In this document: positions 24,301 through 35,476 of the stretch, piece after piece
Numbering within the stretch: the first letter of the stretch is position 1
Layout: each line of letters opens with the position of its first letter
Source of the DNA: Nymphaea colorata
Taxonomy: Eukaryota > Streptophyta > Magnoliopsida > Nymphaeales > Nymphaeaceae
Reading direction: 5' to 3'
DNA length: 64,000 bases
NCBI RefSeq assembly: GCF_008831285.2
Contig: NC_045149.1
Location: 4,269,500 to 4,333,499, forward strand
Notes under the pieces: generated by a model
What the model saw: only the letters and a program-made list of their open reading frames with translations
What the model was told of the DNA's origin: nothing
Databases searched by the model: none
Translations under genes and position numbers: made by a program

Positions 24301-25304
24301 AACTAAAGATTTGTCGCAAGTATGAGATTTTAGGAACCAGCTATATTTGTATCCTGTAATTGTTGGAAGGGGAAAATTTCGAGTAAACTCGGCCTTTTGG
24401 TTTTTCTGATTCCATGCATGTCCTTCATGTGGAGTTATAGAAACGTCAGCTGCGCCCACTTACTTCTGGTTGTATTGAAAAGGGTGGGAGAGGGCTTCGC
24501 TTCTTGGGTTGCCATCGTGGGCACTGGTGGAGATATCGCTGGTGATGGCGAGGAAGGCTGTTGAGACGCTGTAGCGTTATAGACGAATGGGTAGATCTCA
24601 TACCTCACGCCGCAGTTGCCATTGTAAACGATGCAACCCACCTTCCCCTCGCACCTTTCAGGGATGCGAGAGATCCTGCCAGCCAAGCACTGACTGCAGT
24701 CGTCCCTGGAGATGTCCCTTGTGCACTGGGCCACGCCGTAGATGGTGTTGTAATCGCCGAAAGAGATCTCGCCGGACGCGAACATGAGGCCGGTCCGGTT
24801 GCTCAGGACGGAGGCAGAGAGGCTTCTCATGAGCTGCCCCGCCTGGTGATCGAAAAGAACTGGGTCGGAATTGTTGGCGAGCTTCCACATGCAGAACCCG
24901 GAATCCATTGTGACGTTTCCGATGAAGTTCGAATCCTTGTAGCGCAAAAAGCACTCGTCGTACCAGATGGTTCCCCTTCTCCTCCTTGGGCAAAGCTTCA
25001 TGAGCTCCATGGGCGCGGTGGTTGCACAGTTCCCGCAGTCACCGGCCGAAAGGTCACCGCGGCAAAGGATGAGGCCATAGACGCGGTCGACGCCCTGGCC
25101 AACTGCGTCCGTGTAAAAGCCGGTGGCTGGTGCGTTGGCGGTGAGGGTGGAAAAGAGACGGTTGAGGTTCATGGCGAAGTTGCTGTTGATTGTGTAGTTG
25201 GTGGAGTTATAGCATGTGGAAAACTCGAAATAAGAGTCGCAAACATGAAGCAGCTGAGCCGCCACGATGATGAGCAGCTTAAGCCTCACAGCTTTGTCTA
25301 GCAT
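18342..25304 (-). CDS. cysteine-rich receptor-like protein kinase (CRK, two DUF26 domains), seven exons
   Basis: Exons in transcript order: 25304-24464, 24077-23949, 23859-23738, 23656-23446, 19454-19217, 18941-18791, 18680-18342. All introns have GT/AG ends and the exons sum to 2,031 bp (676 codons plus stop) with no internal stop. Residues 1-23 form a signal peptide. Two DUF26 domains follow with C-x8-C-x2-C at 81-93 and 194-206. A membrane segment spans about 291-313. The kinase has [10 protein letters not shown] (355-364), VAVK lysine 376, alpha-C glutamate 392, HRDLK with catalytic Asp473, DFG Asp491 and SPEY. All key residues are present, and exons of 211, 238 and 151 bp fit the usual CRK pattern. 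CRKs are plasma-membrane Ser/Thr kinases tied to defence, redox and stress responses; the ligand here is unknown. Intron 4 is about 4 kb because it holds a LINE. The 3' end coincides with HPR then stop. Confidence 0.93.
20065..22813 (+). mobile_element. 5'-truncated LINE (non-LTR retrotransposon) in CRK intron 4
   Basis: The element codes, on the plus strand, the RNase-linked middle, reverse transcriptase and C-terminal zinc-knuckle region of an L1-type ORF2. The endonuclease part is absent, as is usual for 5'-truncated LINE copies. It is flanked by the 7-bp repeat GAAATAG at 20058-20064 and 22814-22820, a possible target duplication. It ends in a (CT)n run (about 22790-22812) and not in a poly-A tail. 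It lies antisense to the host CRK gene. The ends rest mainly on the short flanking repeat. Confidence 0.8.
20085..22765 (+). pseudogene. LINE ORF2 remnant (reverse transcriptase), several frameshifts
   Basis: Fragments in order: a pre-RT region with [14 protein letters not shown] (from 20420), then RT with [13 protein letters not shown] (about 21040-21080) and [13 protein letters not shown] (about 21210-21250). The catalytic YADD box follows near 21352-21363 but in a different frame from the preceding RT blocks. A zinc-knuckle RT tail with CLIC...HLFTSCPF lies near 22290-22360. At least one stop (TAG near 20757) and frame changes around 20760, 21300 and 21500 break the frame, so no working protein is made. 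Confidence 0.85.
22821..23445. other. rest of CRK intron 4
   Basis: Intron sequence beyond the LINE. It has a short CA/TG-rich stretch near 23000 and a 27-bp tandem repeat. No coding sequence. Confidence 0.7.
23137..23221. repeat. 27-bp tandem repeat, three copies
   Basis: The unit AAACCAATAGGAACTGTCAA followed by TTATTTT occurs three times with a period of 26-27 bp. It lies in CRK intron 4. Confidence 0.9.
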
Positions 25305-25410
25305 CTTTTTCCGGCCAAAAAAATGGAAACGGAGCGTGCCGGCTGGCAGGCAAATAGCAAAGGAGACGAAGTTGATCAGATCAGTCCACGAGCGGGTAAT
25401 GCTCTCATGC

Positions 25411-25461
25411 TTTTTATTGCCAGCTACACCCGATGGAAGACGGCACGCACTTGACTTGACT
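25411..25461 (-). promoter_or_regulatory. likely CRK core promoter: TATA-like box and paired W-boxes
   Basis: On the minus strand CAATAAAAAGC (about 25411-25420) lies about 110 bp upstream of the CRK start codon. Two overlapping TTGACT words (25451-25456 and 25456-25461, plus-strand reading) lie 30-40 bp further up. TTGAC(C/T) is the W-box bound by WRKY factors, which are common regulators of CRK genes in defence. That they act here is inference. Confidence 0.4.
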
Positions 25462-26262
25462 GGACTAAAAGTTTGTATGTAGCCATCGATTCTCTAACGC
25501 TTGGGCTGCCTTGAAGACTTTGCAGTCACTTCTTTTAATCAATTTGTTTGCTGGTTTAGACTTTCTAAAGCATGAGGGGGCCCAACCTGACATTAATGTC
25601 TGTACACTCGACCAGATCCTATTTGTTCACATCCCTGTTTTATACAAAAAAAAGGCGGAATCCTCAACTTCATGCCACCTCCCACAAAAATTCTCACTGT
25701 AGTAGCAGCTGTCGTGGTCAATACGGCAAGCCTTCTTATGGAACGCGATTTGCGTAGAATTGCTTGCCGTGCCATGTGGGATGGATTAAGACTTCTGGCC
25801 AAGTGCTTTCAACACACACATGTCCAACAAGTACCTAACTTAAGACTGCCATATAGCATAAATATATCAAAATACTAAATGTACATACTTTTATAATTTT
25901 GGTGAAGAATCATTTAATTTTTAAGAAATAACTTGGCATATAATGTATTTGTGAATATAAATAATCAAATCAACTAGGTCAGTGACAAGATCGGAGCCCT
26001 TAATATGTTGTTAAAAATTATTTTAAGTAGAGCCTGGAACATCCTAGTTATTTTATATTAACTGTGCAAGTTCTGGTATGCTCTAACTTACCGGGTTTTC
26101 TTTAAGCTACACTGAGGTCGCCTCTACCAAGCTTAGATTGTAGATTAGTTCACTAATTGAAGGTCGACTAATGTAAGCTATTTTAAGTGCTCATACTAAA
26201 TGTATGCTCCATTTCAAATGGTCTTCTCGCGTCTCGTGAACTATGTTGCTCTACGTGCAATG
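25462..26262. other. intergenic DNA between CRK promoter and hAT element
   Basis: No coding sequence or element recognised. It probably contains the distal CRK promoter. Confidence 0.5.
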
Positions 26263-26831
26263 GTTAATATTAGGCCTGGGCACCGGACCGGGTTCGGGTC
26301 GCACATTTCCATTATCGGGCTTCACTTTAGTGAGCCCGGCCCGGCCCGATATCTTAACGGGCCGGGCTTGGTTATCACTTCCAAGCCTGGCCCAGCCCGG
26401 CCCGACGGGCCCATTAGGTCATCGAGTCTTTCTTCTTCGACTCATAACTCATTCCTCAATCCTCAACACAAGTTATTGCATTTGGCAGAGCCGCTGTGCT
26501 GCACCATCGCCACCCCCACCGTCACCGTCTCCACCATTGGGCCACCAACCACCGTCGCCCTTTTGCTTTGTGAAGGTACACGTCTCTTTTATCCTCTCTT
26601 ATCTTATGTGGTTTTCTTCTGTTTTGCTCGTAGCTTGCTACTTTTCTTTGGTGACGCCATTTCTGACCATTCACTGCCCTTCGTTATCTCCTGATAAAAC
26701 GCTCCCTGTGACAACAATGAATTAAAGCATTTCACGGTCCACCACTGGTTCCTCATTCAGTTGTCATCTCGACTCAATAACTTCGCCTAAAAAAGCCAGC
26801 TTGTAACAAACACCAAGAACAGAGCAAACGA

Positions 26832-27480
26832 TAGAAGGTGGCCCTTGTTGGTTACCTTGTCATAGTTAGCAAAGTTGGTCTTCAAGATATACTCGATGTT
26901 CTGCGGGTCTTGTCATAGTTAGCAAAGTTGGTTACCTTGTGTTGGGTAATTCCGTTCTTGCCAGAGCCACTGGGGCCACCTATGCCTACTGTGATAAGGC
27001 AACTCTTTTTTCTTCGAAGTTCTTGAATGGCTTTCACCAGCAGACTTGCAGATGGTATCCCAAGTCAAAAGATTGACCAAAATCCAGAACAAGGCATCAG
27101 AACTAATACCAAACAAAGTGAAAAAGTATGTTGTGAAAGTTGAACATTAAAAAATCAGAATATAACCATTAGCCTCCTTATGCACAGAATCCACCTGTCT
27201 ATATCTATGTCAGAAGGTGTTACTGAGCTTGTCCAGTGCAAGATGGTCCAGCTGAAAACATATGTGAGTGCATCTTTTTGGAAAACTAACTGGATACAGA
27301 GGATCTCAAAATCTACAGCTACGGAGTTTTGTACAGATCAGATTTTTTAAGGCAAAAGAGATCACCCCATCGTCAAACTTGAACTATACCTGATGAAGCA
27401 CGACCTTTTGCTAACTAGAAGGTGGCCCTTGTCATAGTTAGCAAAGTTGGTTACCTTGTGTTAGGTAATTCCGTTTCAGT
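26832..27480. repeat. repeated block inside hAT 5' region (three partial copies)
   Basis: The phrase CTTGTCATAGTTAGCAAAGT followed by TGG occurs near 26856, 26908 and 27428. Parts of its surroundings, GAAGGTGGCCCTTG and TTACCTTGTGTTGGGTAATTC, recur in varying order. The copies at 26908 and 27428 share about 47 bp with one mismatch. This looks like internal rearrangement around the captured fragment. Confidence 0.75.
26945..27055 (-). pseudogene. antisense fragment of a P-loop kinase gene captured in the hAT element
   Basis: Read on the minus strand the segment codes LLVKAIQELRR, then ITVGIGGPSGSGKN. GxxGxSGSGK is a Walker A nucleotide-binding loop. The stretch V.AIQ.L....LVTVGIGGPSGSGKT is typical of plant uridine-kinase-like / triphosphate tunnel metalloenzyme (TTM) proteins. 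The similarity ends just after GK, where the residue normally T is N. There is no start codon, splice context or remainder of the gene. Its strand is opposite to the transposase. It is best read as a captured host exon, though a chance match to such a short segment is possible. Confidence 0.5.
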
Positions 27481-28158
27481 AGGAAAGAACAGGTTGCTTG
27501 TCTGTGATTTGCTGAGCATGCTTGTGTTGGGTAATTCTGTTCAGTTGTTGCTGCAACTTAAAGAGTCCAAGGAAGTAAAATCTTGTCGGTGCTTTTCCTT
27601 TCTTGGTTGCTACTTGTGATCTACGAATTGTTCAATTTCTATAGATCAAAGGTTTACCTCGTCTCTTTAATTAGCTGCAGAATACAGTTTCCCAACACAT
27701 CTTGAATAGATGTCCTTTCATTGCTTTTGCAAACTTATGTTGATTTAGGTATGGAACTATCATTTACATTGCCCTTTGTTTATGTGACATGCCGTTTATA
27801 CACTAGCTGTTTATACACTGAATTTTCCATGAATCAGGGGCATGTAAGATTAAAGCCTGTGACCATCATCTTAGGTGTATCTTATTTTTTGCTAAGCTAA
27901 TAATTTTTTGCTAATAATCCAGGTTTGTACTTTGTAGTTCAATATTTTTCTTATTTATGGCACTGGAAATACTTTAGCCTAGACCATTATGTCTATGAAT
28001 CTTGATGCATATTGAATATGAACTGCATGGGTTTTTGTAATATGATGGCTGCCACAGTTTTTTGAGATGCATGTCTATGAAACATGTGAGAATTTTTGTA
28101 ATTGGTTTCCCTATGACTCTATGTTTAGGTTGTTCGGATTTCATTCAAATAGTAAGTC

Positions 28159-30210
28159 ATGTCATCTAGCATTGAGGATGAAGAATATCGTCCAATGACA
28201 GATGTAGAGGAAGATGAATCTTTTACATGTATTGAAAAAGAACATCAATAGTATAGAATGACTTCAAATTAGTAGAATTTAATGGAAAAGAGTGGGCGAA
28301 ATGTAAGTATTGTGCTGAACGATTTACTGCACATAGTAGCAGTGGTACGAGCCACTTAAAACGACATAGAGATACATGTGTCAGAAAACAAATACTTGAT
28401 GGAAAACAACGAATTTTGTCATTTGGAGTTGATGAATCTGGTGCCACAAATTTAGGTCTACATAAATTTGATGTGGACACTATAAAAAAAGGTATGGCTA
28501 AGTTGACAATAATGCATGGACTTCTTTTCAGTATTGCAGAATATCAATATTTAAACGAGTTTCTAAAGGATTGCAATCCAAAGTTTGTGCCAATTTCTAG
28601 GAGAACACTTACAAGAGAGGTACAATCAATGTTCTTGACTAAAAAAAAGAGATATGAAGAAGTTTTAAATAACCGAGTGCAGCGTATATCATTGACATTT
28701 GATATGTGGTCATCACAGCAGACATTAGAGTACTTATGCTTGACAGCCTCTTATATTGATACAGATTGGCAACTGCACTCTCATATACTTAATTTTATAC
28801 ATGTGCCTCCATCACATAATACTATTTGTATATGTGACATATTATGGGAGTGCATTACTACTAAGTGGAAACTTCATTTGAAGTTGTTTTCTGTCGCTGC
28901 TGATAATTGTTCAACAAATGATAGTGCAATAAGTTTATTGAGAATGACCATAGAAAGGAAAAATAATATTTCATTTCCATTGAGAGGGGAGTACTTTCAT
29001 ATTCGATGTGGTGCACATATCATAAATCTGATAGTTAAAGATGGTATGAATGATATGAATGATACAATTTCAAAAATTCGTGACAATGTCAAATATGTAA
29101 GGGGATCACCAAAACGATTACATGCCTTCAAAGAATGTGTAAAGGCAATGGGTTTGGATGAGAAAAAAGGTTTAAACTATGATGTTCCTACTCGATGGAA
29201 TTCTACATTTATAATGTTGAGAGATGCATTATTATTCAAAGATATCTTTCAACATTTGGCATCGTGTGATCCTAGTTATACAAGTTTGCCTTCTCAGGAT
29301 GAGTGGTCTCATGGATCTGATTTATGTCAGTTCTTAAAGGTCTTCTACGATGCAACAAATCTATTCTCTACCACCAAGTAGGTAACAACTAATCTTGTTA
29401 TTGAAGAAATCGTATCAATTTACCACCATTTATATACGCATCGTGGAACATCAAATGAACATATAAGGGCATTGGCATGCAAAATGCAAGAAAAGTTTGA
29501 CAAATACTTTAAGAGCTACAATATTCTATTTGCAATTGCAGCTGTTTTCGATCCTAGGTTCGAGTTGTCATACTTGAAGTATTTGCTTGGCAATTTAGAT
29601 AAACCTGATGCAATAGTGAAATATGAAATTATAGAGAGCACTCTTCATGAATTGTATGCTGAGTACAAAAATATGCATGATACTGACACATGTAATATGC
29701 AAAGAGCCAATGCATCCACTAGTACCATCATTGCAACAGAAGAGTATAAAATAGTGTCAAGATTTGGGTTTAAAACATATGTCAACTCCGTATCTCCTGT
29801 AGTGGTTCACACAGATCTAGACAAATATTTGATTGATCCAATGAAAGAAATTAACCCTACTGTAGAGTTTAACGTATTATCTTGGTGGAAGACAAATGAA
29901 AGCAAATATAAAATTCTAGCAAAGATGGCTCGAGATGTGTTTGCTATTCTTGTATCTACAGTTGCTTCAGAATCTGCATTCAGTATATTAGGAAGAGTTC
30001 TTAATGATTATCGATGTTCAACTACTCCTGAAAATGTTGAATCATTAATCTGCACACAAAGTTGGATTGGTGATGCAAACAACTTGTGTGAAAGGTAAGA
30101 TGTTCATGCTTCATAGTTTATACATATTAACATAATAGTGTGCTTAAATTAATAAGTGTCTTTGTTACAGTTCTCATGATGCAGAGCACCATTTTAATGA
30201 GGAAGGTTAA
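28159..30210 (+). pseudogene. hAT transposase, broken by nonsense codons and a frameshift
   Basis: The likely start is ATG at 28159 (MSSSIEDEEYRP). Near 28250 there is a stop and a frame change. A BED zinc finger follows (EWAKCKYC...SHLKRHRDTC, about 28285-28385). The hAT catalytic region has LTFDMWSS, AADN and RCGAHIINL, then the C-terminal hAT dimerisation domain with ESAFSILGRVLND. An in-frame TAG at 29379-29381 interrupts it. The frame continues unchanged on both sides. A small last exon is plausible: donor at 30095 (AG|GTAAGA), acceptor ending 30170, stop at 30208-30210. The motif order matches plant BED-type hAT transposases, so the call is firm although the gene is dead. Confidence 0.88.
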
Positions 30211-30514
30211 TCGAGTGCATGACTATTATGGTAATTTATTTTAATCAATGCTTCGTATTCTATGCTGACAAGCACATGTTATTTTTTATTAACATTTCTT
30301 TTTCATGTTAAATTTCAGATGGACATTTCCAAATGGGCCCAGAAAGTCTATTATGATAACCTGAATCAATTAAGTCTTCCATACACATATTTAGGAAGAC
30401 AAAACAAATTGTCGTATTGTAGAAAAGTTTGTGAAACGGATCTGGCCATATTTACTATGTAAAAACTTTCTCCTTCATTTTGACAACCACTTCAGTATGA
30501 TGTATGTGAAATTC

Positions 30515-30655
30515 TGTTACTTTCACTTGCACCATTCAATAATACATCTTCTGTTGTTTTACACTTTTATTTTCACTTGCACCATTCAATTATGCATCTT
30601 CTTGTTTTAGTTGTTTTACTTTCACTTGCACCATTCAATGATGCATCTTCTGTTC
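30515..30655. repeat. tandem repeat of about 50 bp, three copies, in hAT 3' region
   Basis: TTTCACTTGCACCATTCAAT occurs at 30521, 30571 and 30620, each followed by a version of ATGCATCTTCTGTT. It lies between the transposase and the right end of the element. Confidence 0.85.
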
Positions 30656-31461
30656 GACCATCATCTGATGTGATAGTAGTTCAGTGAAGGTGCTTTCATG
30701 TAATGAAACATGACATTTATGGTAATTAAAAGTCCTATCTTGGTCTTCCAATTGACGGAGATGTTCATGGTCTATTAGCAGCATTGCTTTCTAATGGATG
30801 ATTGCTTATTTAAATGAGAACATTGCTTCCATTGAATTTTTATATTGTGAGTCTGTGACTACTTTTTGTGAGGCTTTTTGGTGTTTCTGAATGGGTCAAT
30901 ATTATTACCTTATGGCGAGGCATGCTGCTGCTTTTACGTGAGTGGTTAGCACTATTCTGAAAATCAAGAATTTGGTTTAAGTTCCTTATTGAATGCGTTC
31001 ATAAAAGATGACCGCAGGTAGCGGCGGTATAAGACCAATATAAAGTTCTGATAATCATTCCTGCACTAAACGGGCCTGATCTGCTCCTTATTGTGTGAGG
31101 GAGTGGAGCTTGCTCTTGCTCTTCTCCAGGGCCGGCCATCTTGCTCTTCTCCCACCATCGACCCCCAGAGGATAAATTGATTTCCATCATAAAGTATCTA
31201 AGGAGAGGTAAGCATTTTATCAGGGACACGATAGATGGGTATCATGGGTTATTATGGGTACTAGTGCTAAATTAACACCAGAGCTATAAAGTTTTGTGGT
31301 AATGAGAAAAGACCATCAGTTTGTCTTGCCATGGTATTTAAGAAAGCCAATTTTCTCTAAAAAGGATGCAATCCGCCAATTTTTTGTGAAAGCTAAGATG
31401 TCTGGCCAGCGGCCCGGCCCGGCCCGTCAATAATCGGGCCAAGCCCAGGCCTAGTTAATAT

Positions 31462-34400
31462 TTGTTGCCCTCCTTCTAGCACCCAAATTGGTAGGGTCTT
31501 ACCCGTGGCCGACCAAAGCCCCAAGCCGACGGTCGTGCCTACCCCCAAGATCACCTTGGAGCAACCTAAGACTAAACCTAAAACAAACTAAGTACAAGGA
31601 CACTACCCAGTCGGACAGGAACCCCGACTTAAATCCCAATAGGTATAGATGTACAAGTGAGGTTAACCCAATCCCAAAGCCAATCCTACTACAAGAAACT
31701 AAGAGATGTGAGGCTAGTACGATGCGAAAGCGATACAATGATTAAAACTCTCACAACTCACTCAAGCAAACCATCAAACCAAACCTAATCGAGCAAACCA
31801 CACCCACCCGTAGGAGGCTAAGTTGCCACGAGGTCGTGTCTTTGGCTTGGAGACTCTGAGTTACCTCAATGCGCAACAGGGCCAATGGTCGGGCTAAAAA
31901 CAAATAACCAAAGCAAAACAACCTCCCACGTAGCTATAAGGGGTTTAGAGAAGTTACCAGCCAAGTCTAGCTTGGCTAAGCAACAAGATCAACCACGAGG
32001 TGATAACCGTTCCTTGGGCATTGTAGCAACCAGGTAGGTGAAGTCTCGGTCCAAAAGGCTGCTGTAGATGACTCGGTCCGTAGCTCCAAAGGCCTGAACT
32101 TTGGTGTAGACAGCCGGCAGCAACAAGGCAGGCAGGCTGGACTCCGACCGCAGGCAAGGACTGGCTACAGATTGCTGGCAGGCACCGGTAGAGGCAGACG
32201 AGGCTGCCCTCCTGGCCGCTGCTGAAGGCGAAGGCTCGGCCCTCCTGGCCAAGCACGATAGGGAGCTGGACGACGGGCACGGCCCGCCTGGCCACGCGCT
32301 GGACTGATGAAGTGCACAAGGCCAGCAGCAATGAGGTGGGCTGCTGGCTGGGATCCACCGGCCACGAGAGAACCAAGGCTGTGATAGTGTTCACGGGCTG
32401 CCTTGGGGGCTAAGGCTGTGGCCGCCTATGTGGTGGATCAAGGTGGACTCGGGCAATCTAAGCTAGGCTCGGGCTAGGTGGGTCAACTATTGACTAAGCT
32501 TGAATTGGCCTGAGGATTGGATAGGAGGTAGGTTAGGTGAGCTAGGTTCACGGGTCCAAGTCTAGGTTCAAACAAATGTGGGCTCGAGGGTCAAAAGTCA
32601 ACTCCTAAAATCTAAGAAGGGTAGGTCTAGGGCTAAAACACGAAGTGGAAATGGAAATGGGCTAAGACTAAGTCACCAAATGGTAGTGGCGGCTGGCTAG
32701 AGACGAGTAAGGGAAAGGTTGGCGAGAAATGTGGGAGAATGACGGCTGGACTAGGCTAGCTAAAATGTAGGTTTAGGTGTTAGGAGTGTAGAGGCTATCT
32801 TCCACGATTTTTGGAAGAGAGGCTAAGATTGAGGCCAACAAATGAGGATCGGCTAGGGCATTGGCGACACCTAAGGGCTTGGAACAGGATATGGGTGTGA
32901 ACGAGCAAGGGACTAGGACAAATGGCGAGGCTTGGGGTTCTAGATCCTAAAATGAAGGCCACTACCTAAGAACTTGGGATTGAATACCAAAAAGATCTCC
33001 CAAAAGGTGGATCGATCCCACCAAATGTGAAGCTCTTCCTAAGATCTTGGAAGCAAGGGGCGAGCTCAATCAAGGATATCTCTGAAGCTCCCGATCTTCG
33101 CCACATGGCTAAGATGAAGGGTTGAGGTGGCGAAAGGCCCAAATGAGAAAATCCACTTACCTTGAAAGTAGGACTGACCAAATGATCCCAAATGCTCGGC
33201 GGTGAGGTGTACGCGTCTAAGAGATCCTTCTGATTGCCACACGATTTCCCACTTGTGCCTATATCAAATGTGGCTGATCCTTTGCACGATTGTAGGAGAT
33301 TTGATCCTCTGGCCGGAGCACCCAAATGTTGGCCGGAAAAAGAGCAGCAGCCGCTGGAATTTCAGTTTTGCAGCGAGCCTAAAACTACTCCGTTTCAAGC
33401 CCAATTTGCACCGAACTTGGCTGAATTCTTTCTTTCACTTGGGCGATTTTTCTTCAATCGATTTTCTTACTTTTCCACGCCCAATTTAAAGTCTTCTGAT
33501 CACTTTTCTTTCACTGACAACCGGCTGGATTGACAGGTCTATCCCAAGAGCTAGACCTTGGATTTTGAAGGGTTCGGACGGTCGGAATTTCTTCGAACTT
33601 GAAGGAAAGATCAAGAACTCCTTCGCGGTTCTCTTGTGATGCGTAAAAAGCGATTTAAGCCAAGTTTCACCGTGGAATTACGGTCCTTTCTCTAGGGGAT
33701 GTCGCCTTCTACTAAGAACTGAGATCGATGCTACAAGTCTCTCGTCGCCAAGATGACCGTAGCCTTCCCAATGGCGGTCTGGCCCCTAACCTTCATTGTG
33801 GATGACAGAGGTTGCACCATGGCACGCCTAGAGTTGAAGTGGGGAAAAACGTGGGCAATCAGACTCTTCACGCCGTAGCACTTGGAGACCTTCTAGCCGT
33901 CGAACCTTGGGCGAGTGGATGAGAAGAGAAAAAGAGATTAAGGGAAAGAGAAGAAGAAGCCCTCAGGGTTGGGGAAGCTTGGCTGGAATCTGCAATGGCT
34001 GCCGATTTCACCCAAATGTGGAGACGAGGAAGACAACAGACGTCGCGGGGAAGAAGGAGCGGAAGGGAGAGAGAGATCCGTGAGGACAGAGAGAGGAACT
34101 TGACAAATGAATTCCAAAATTCTTGATTGCATGCCAAATCAAATGTCTACAAAGAATATATAGTCTGAACTAAGAAAAACGGATCTAACACTTGATCCAG
34201 ATTAAAACTTGAATCCAAAAGCATAAGCAAAAGACACCAAGCAAAACCAAAGCAAATGTGCGAAATATCCAAACCGAGACCTATTGTCTCATTCCTAAAC
34301 CAGGTCCTCCTCTAGCCCGCACGTGCTTGGGCATCAATTCAGATTTGGATTCGCCTAGGCTCGCCCTGAGCTGACCCTAAGTGACTGGGTTTTAACCACG

Positions 34401-35476
34401 ACCTGGGCTGGACTTGACCTGGACCGAACTAGACCCACCTCCTTGGTCTTCAAGAGCCTCTCTTAGAGTCGTTGCACTTCCTCCCGCTCCGCCCTCTACT
34501 CCAACTCCAAGGTTAACTGTGACTTACATTTGGTCTGACCTTGTTGCTCTACACCACCCTCTCCTCCCTCTTGACCCTGGTTCGGGTCAACTTCACTTTG
34601 CTCGGCCTTGACTGACTGTTGAGCGGGCTGGCCCCGCCCTCTATGGCTGCTCCCGGTCTCATCCCCAGCCATTCTCGGCACGGTCCTAGGCTGGACTGTA
34701 TCAGATCCACCCTCCTTAGAGTGAGCTTGTCCCCAAGCTCTTAGCAAACCTTTCTTTTGGTGAACCTAATCGCAGCCACTCTTTTCTTTCCGTTTCCTCT
34801 TTGGTCCATAGTCTGTAGGTAGCACCTCTAAAGAGTTTCTCAGGTAGAGAAAACATCTTCTTGGGCCTCTAGAGTAGACCTTGGTAATTGCCTGAGTCAT
34901 TCTATCTTTTTGTTCCATTCGGCTGAGTTGCGATTGCCCTGGACCATAGTCGCGAGGCAGTTGCTTGGTGAAAACACTGTGCTGCCCTTGCAGCTGTTTG
35001 CTAATTTCTGTACCCTCTAATTGTGGAGTGACCTTGCCACGATCGTGGGCTTGCCATATTCTACGGCCTGTTCGTGGAGCTTGTTGCTCCACTATGCTCA
35101 GTGCTCGTTCTTTAACCTTTGCTACAGCCCGCTATGCCTTCACTGCGCTTCTTCTTTCAGAGTCTTGGGTTAAGGGTGACTCTGTCATGCATGCTCCAAG
35201 TGGGCTGAAAGGACTCCACAACTCTCGGCTGCAGTTTGGAGAGTCCGGAAACTGATAAGCTCTCCACCTCTCTGAGTAAAGCTTATCTTTACGGTGACCC
35301 GGAGTCACTCTTCTAAATTGGTTGTGGTGGCCACTCTCCTTAGGATGTGACTGGCATTGAGATGAAACTAAGGTGGCCATAAAATAACCCTTGTATGTGG
35401 ACTCAACTTCCATTTCCTCATGGCTTTTCACAGTTTGATTTCCATAAGGTTCTTTTTGTCCACTTTGGTTCATATC
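31462..35476 (-). mobile_element. decayed, GC-richer retroelement-like region (class uncertain)
   Basis: GC content is higher than in the flanks. On the minus strand an open frame ending near 35132 runs up to the Copia insertion site and resumes beyond it (39364-39423) in the same frame, so Copia split an older open sequence. The peptide is charged and polar and matches no domain I know. Around 33330-34430 the minus strand looks promoter/leader-like: TATA word CTATATATTC near 34160, a long C/T-rich leader and a TTTGGGTGCTCCGGCCAG segment near 33320 that could be a primer-binding site. Low-certainty reading: remains of a non-autonomous LTR element. No protease, RT or integrase motif is visible. 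Confidence 0.35.

Larger units (their letters stand above)
26271..31453 (+). mobile_element. complete hAT-superfamily DNA transposon, 5,183 bp
   Basis: The left end TAGGCCTGGGC is exactly matched by GCCCAGGCCTA at the right end. The flanks carry a perfect 8-bp duplication GTTAATAT (26263-26270 and 31454-31461), diagnostic of hAT. GC-rich subterminal repeats of GGCCCG/CGGGCC type lie inside both ends (about 26333-26412 and 31405-31440), as expected for transposase binding sites. The transposase gene runs plus strand in the middle-right part. The left 1.8 kb is non-coding apart from a captured host-gene fragment. The transposase is broken, so the copy could move only if supplied in trans. Confidence 0.93.

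Noticed and set aside
24561-25301. 246-codon plus-strand open frame
   Set aside because: It is the antisense shadow of CRK exon 1, which has a signal peptide, both DUF26 motifs and correct splice sites.
18342-25304. CRK as a pseudogene split by the LINE
   Set aside because: The LINE lies wholly in intron 4. The exon boundaries and phases are exact and the frame is complete.
31954-32394. 146-codon minus-strand frame in the GC-rich block
   Set aside because: No motif. Other frames in the same block are also open because of GC content, and there is no splice or promoter support.
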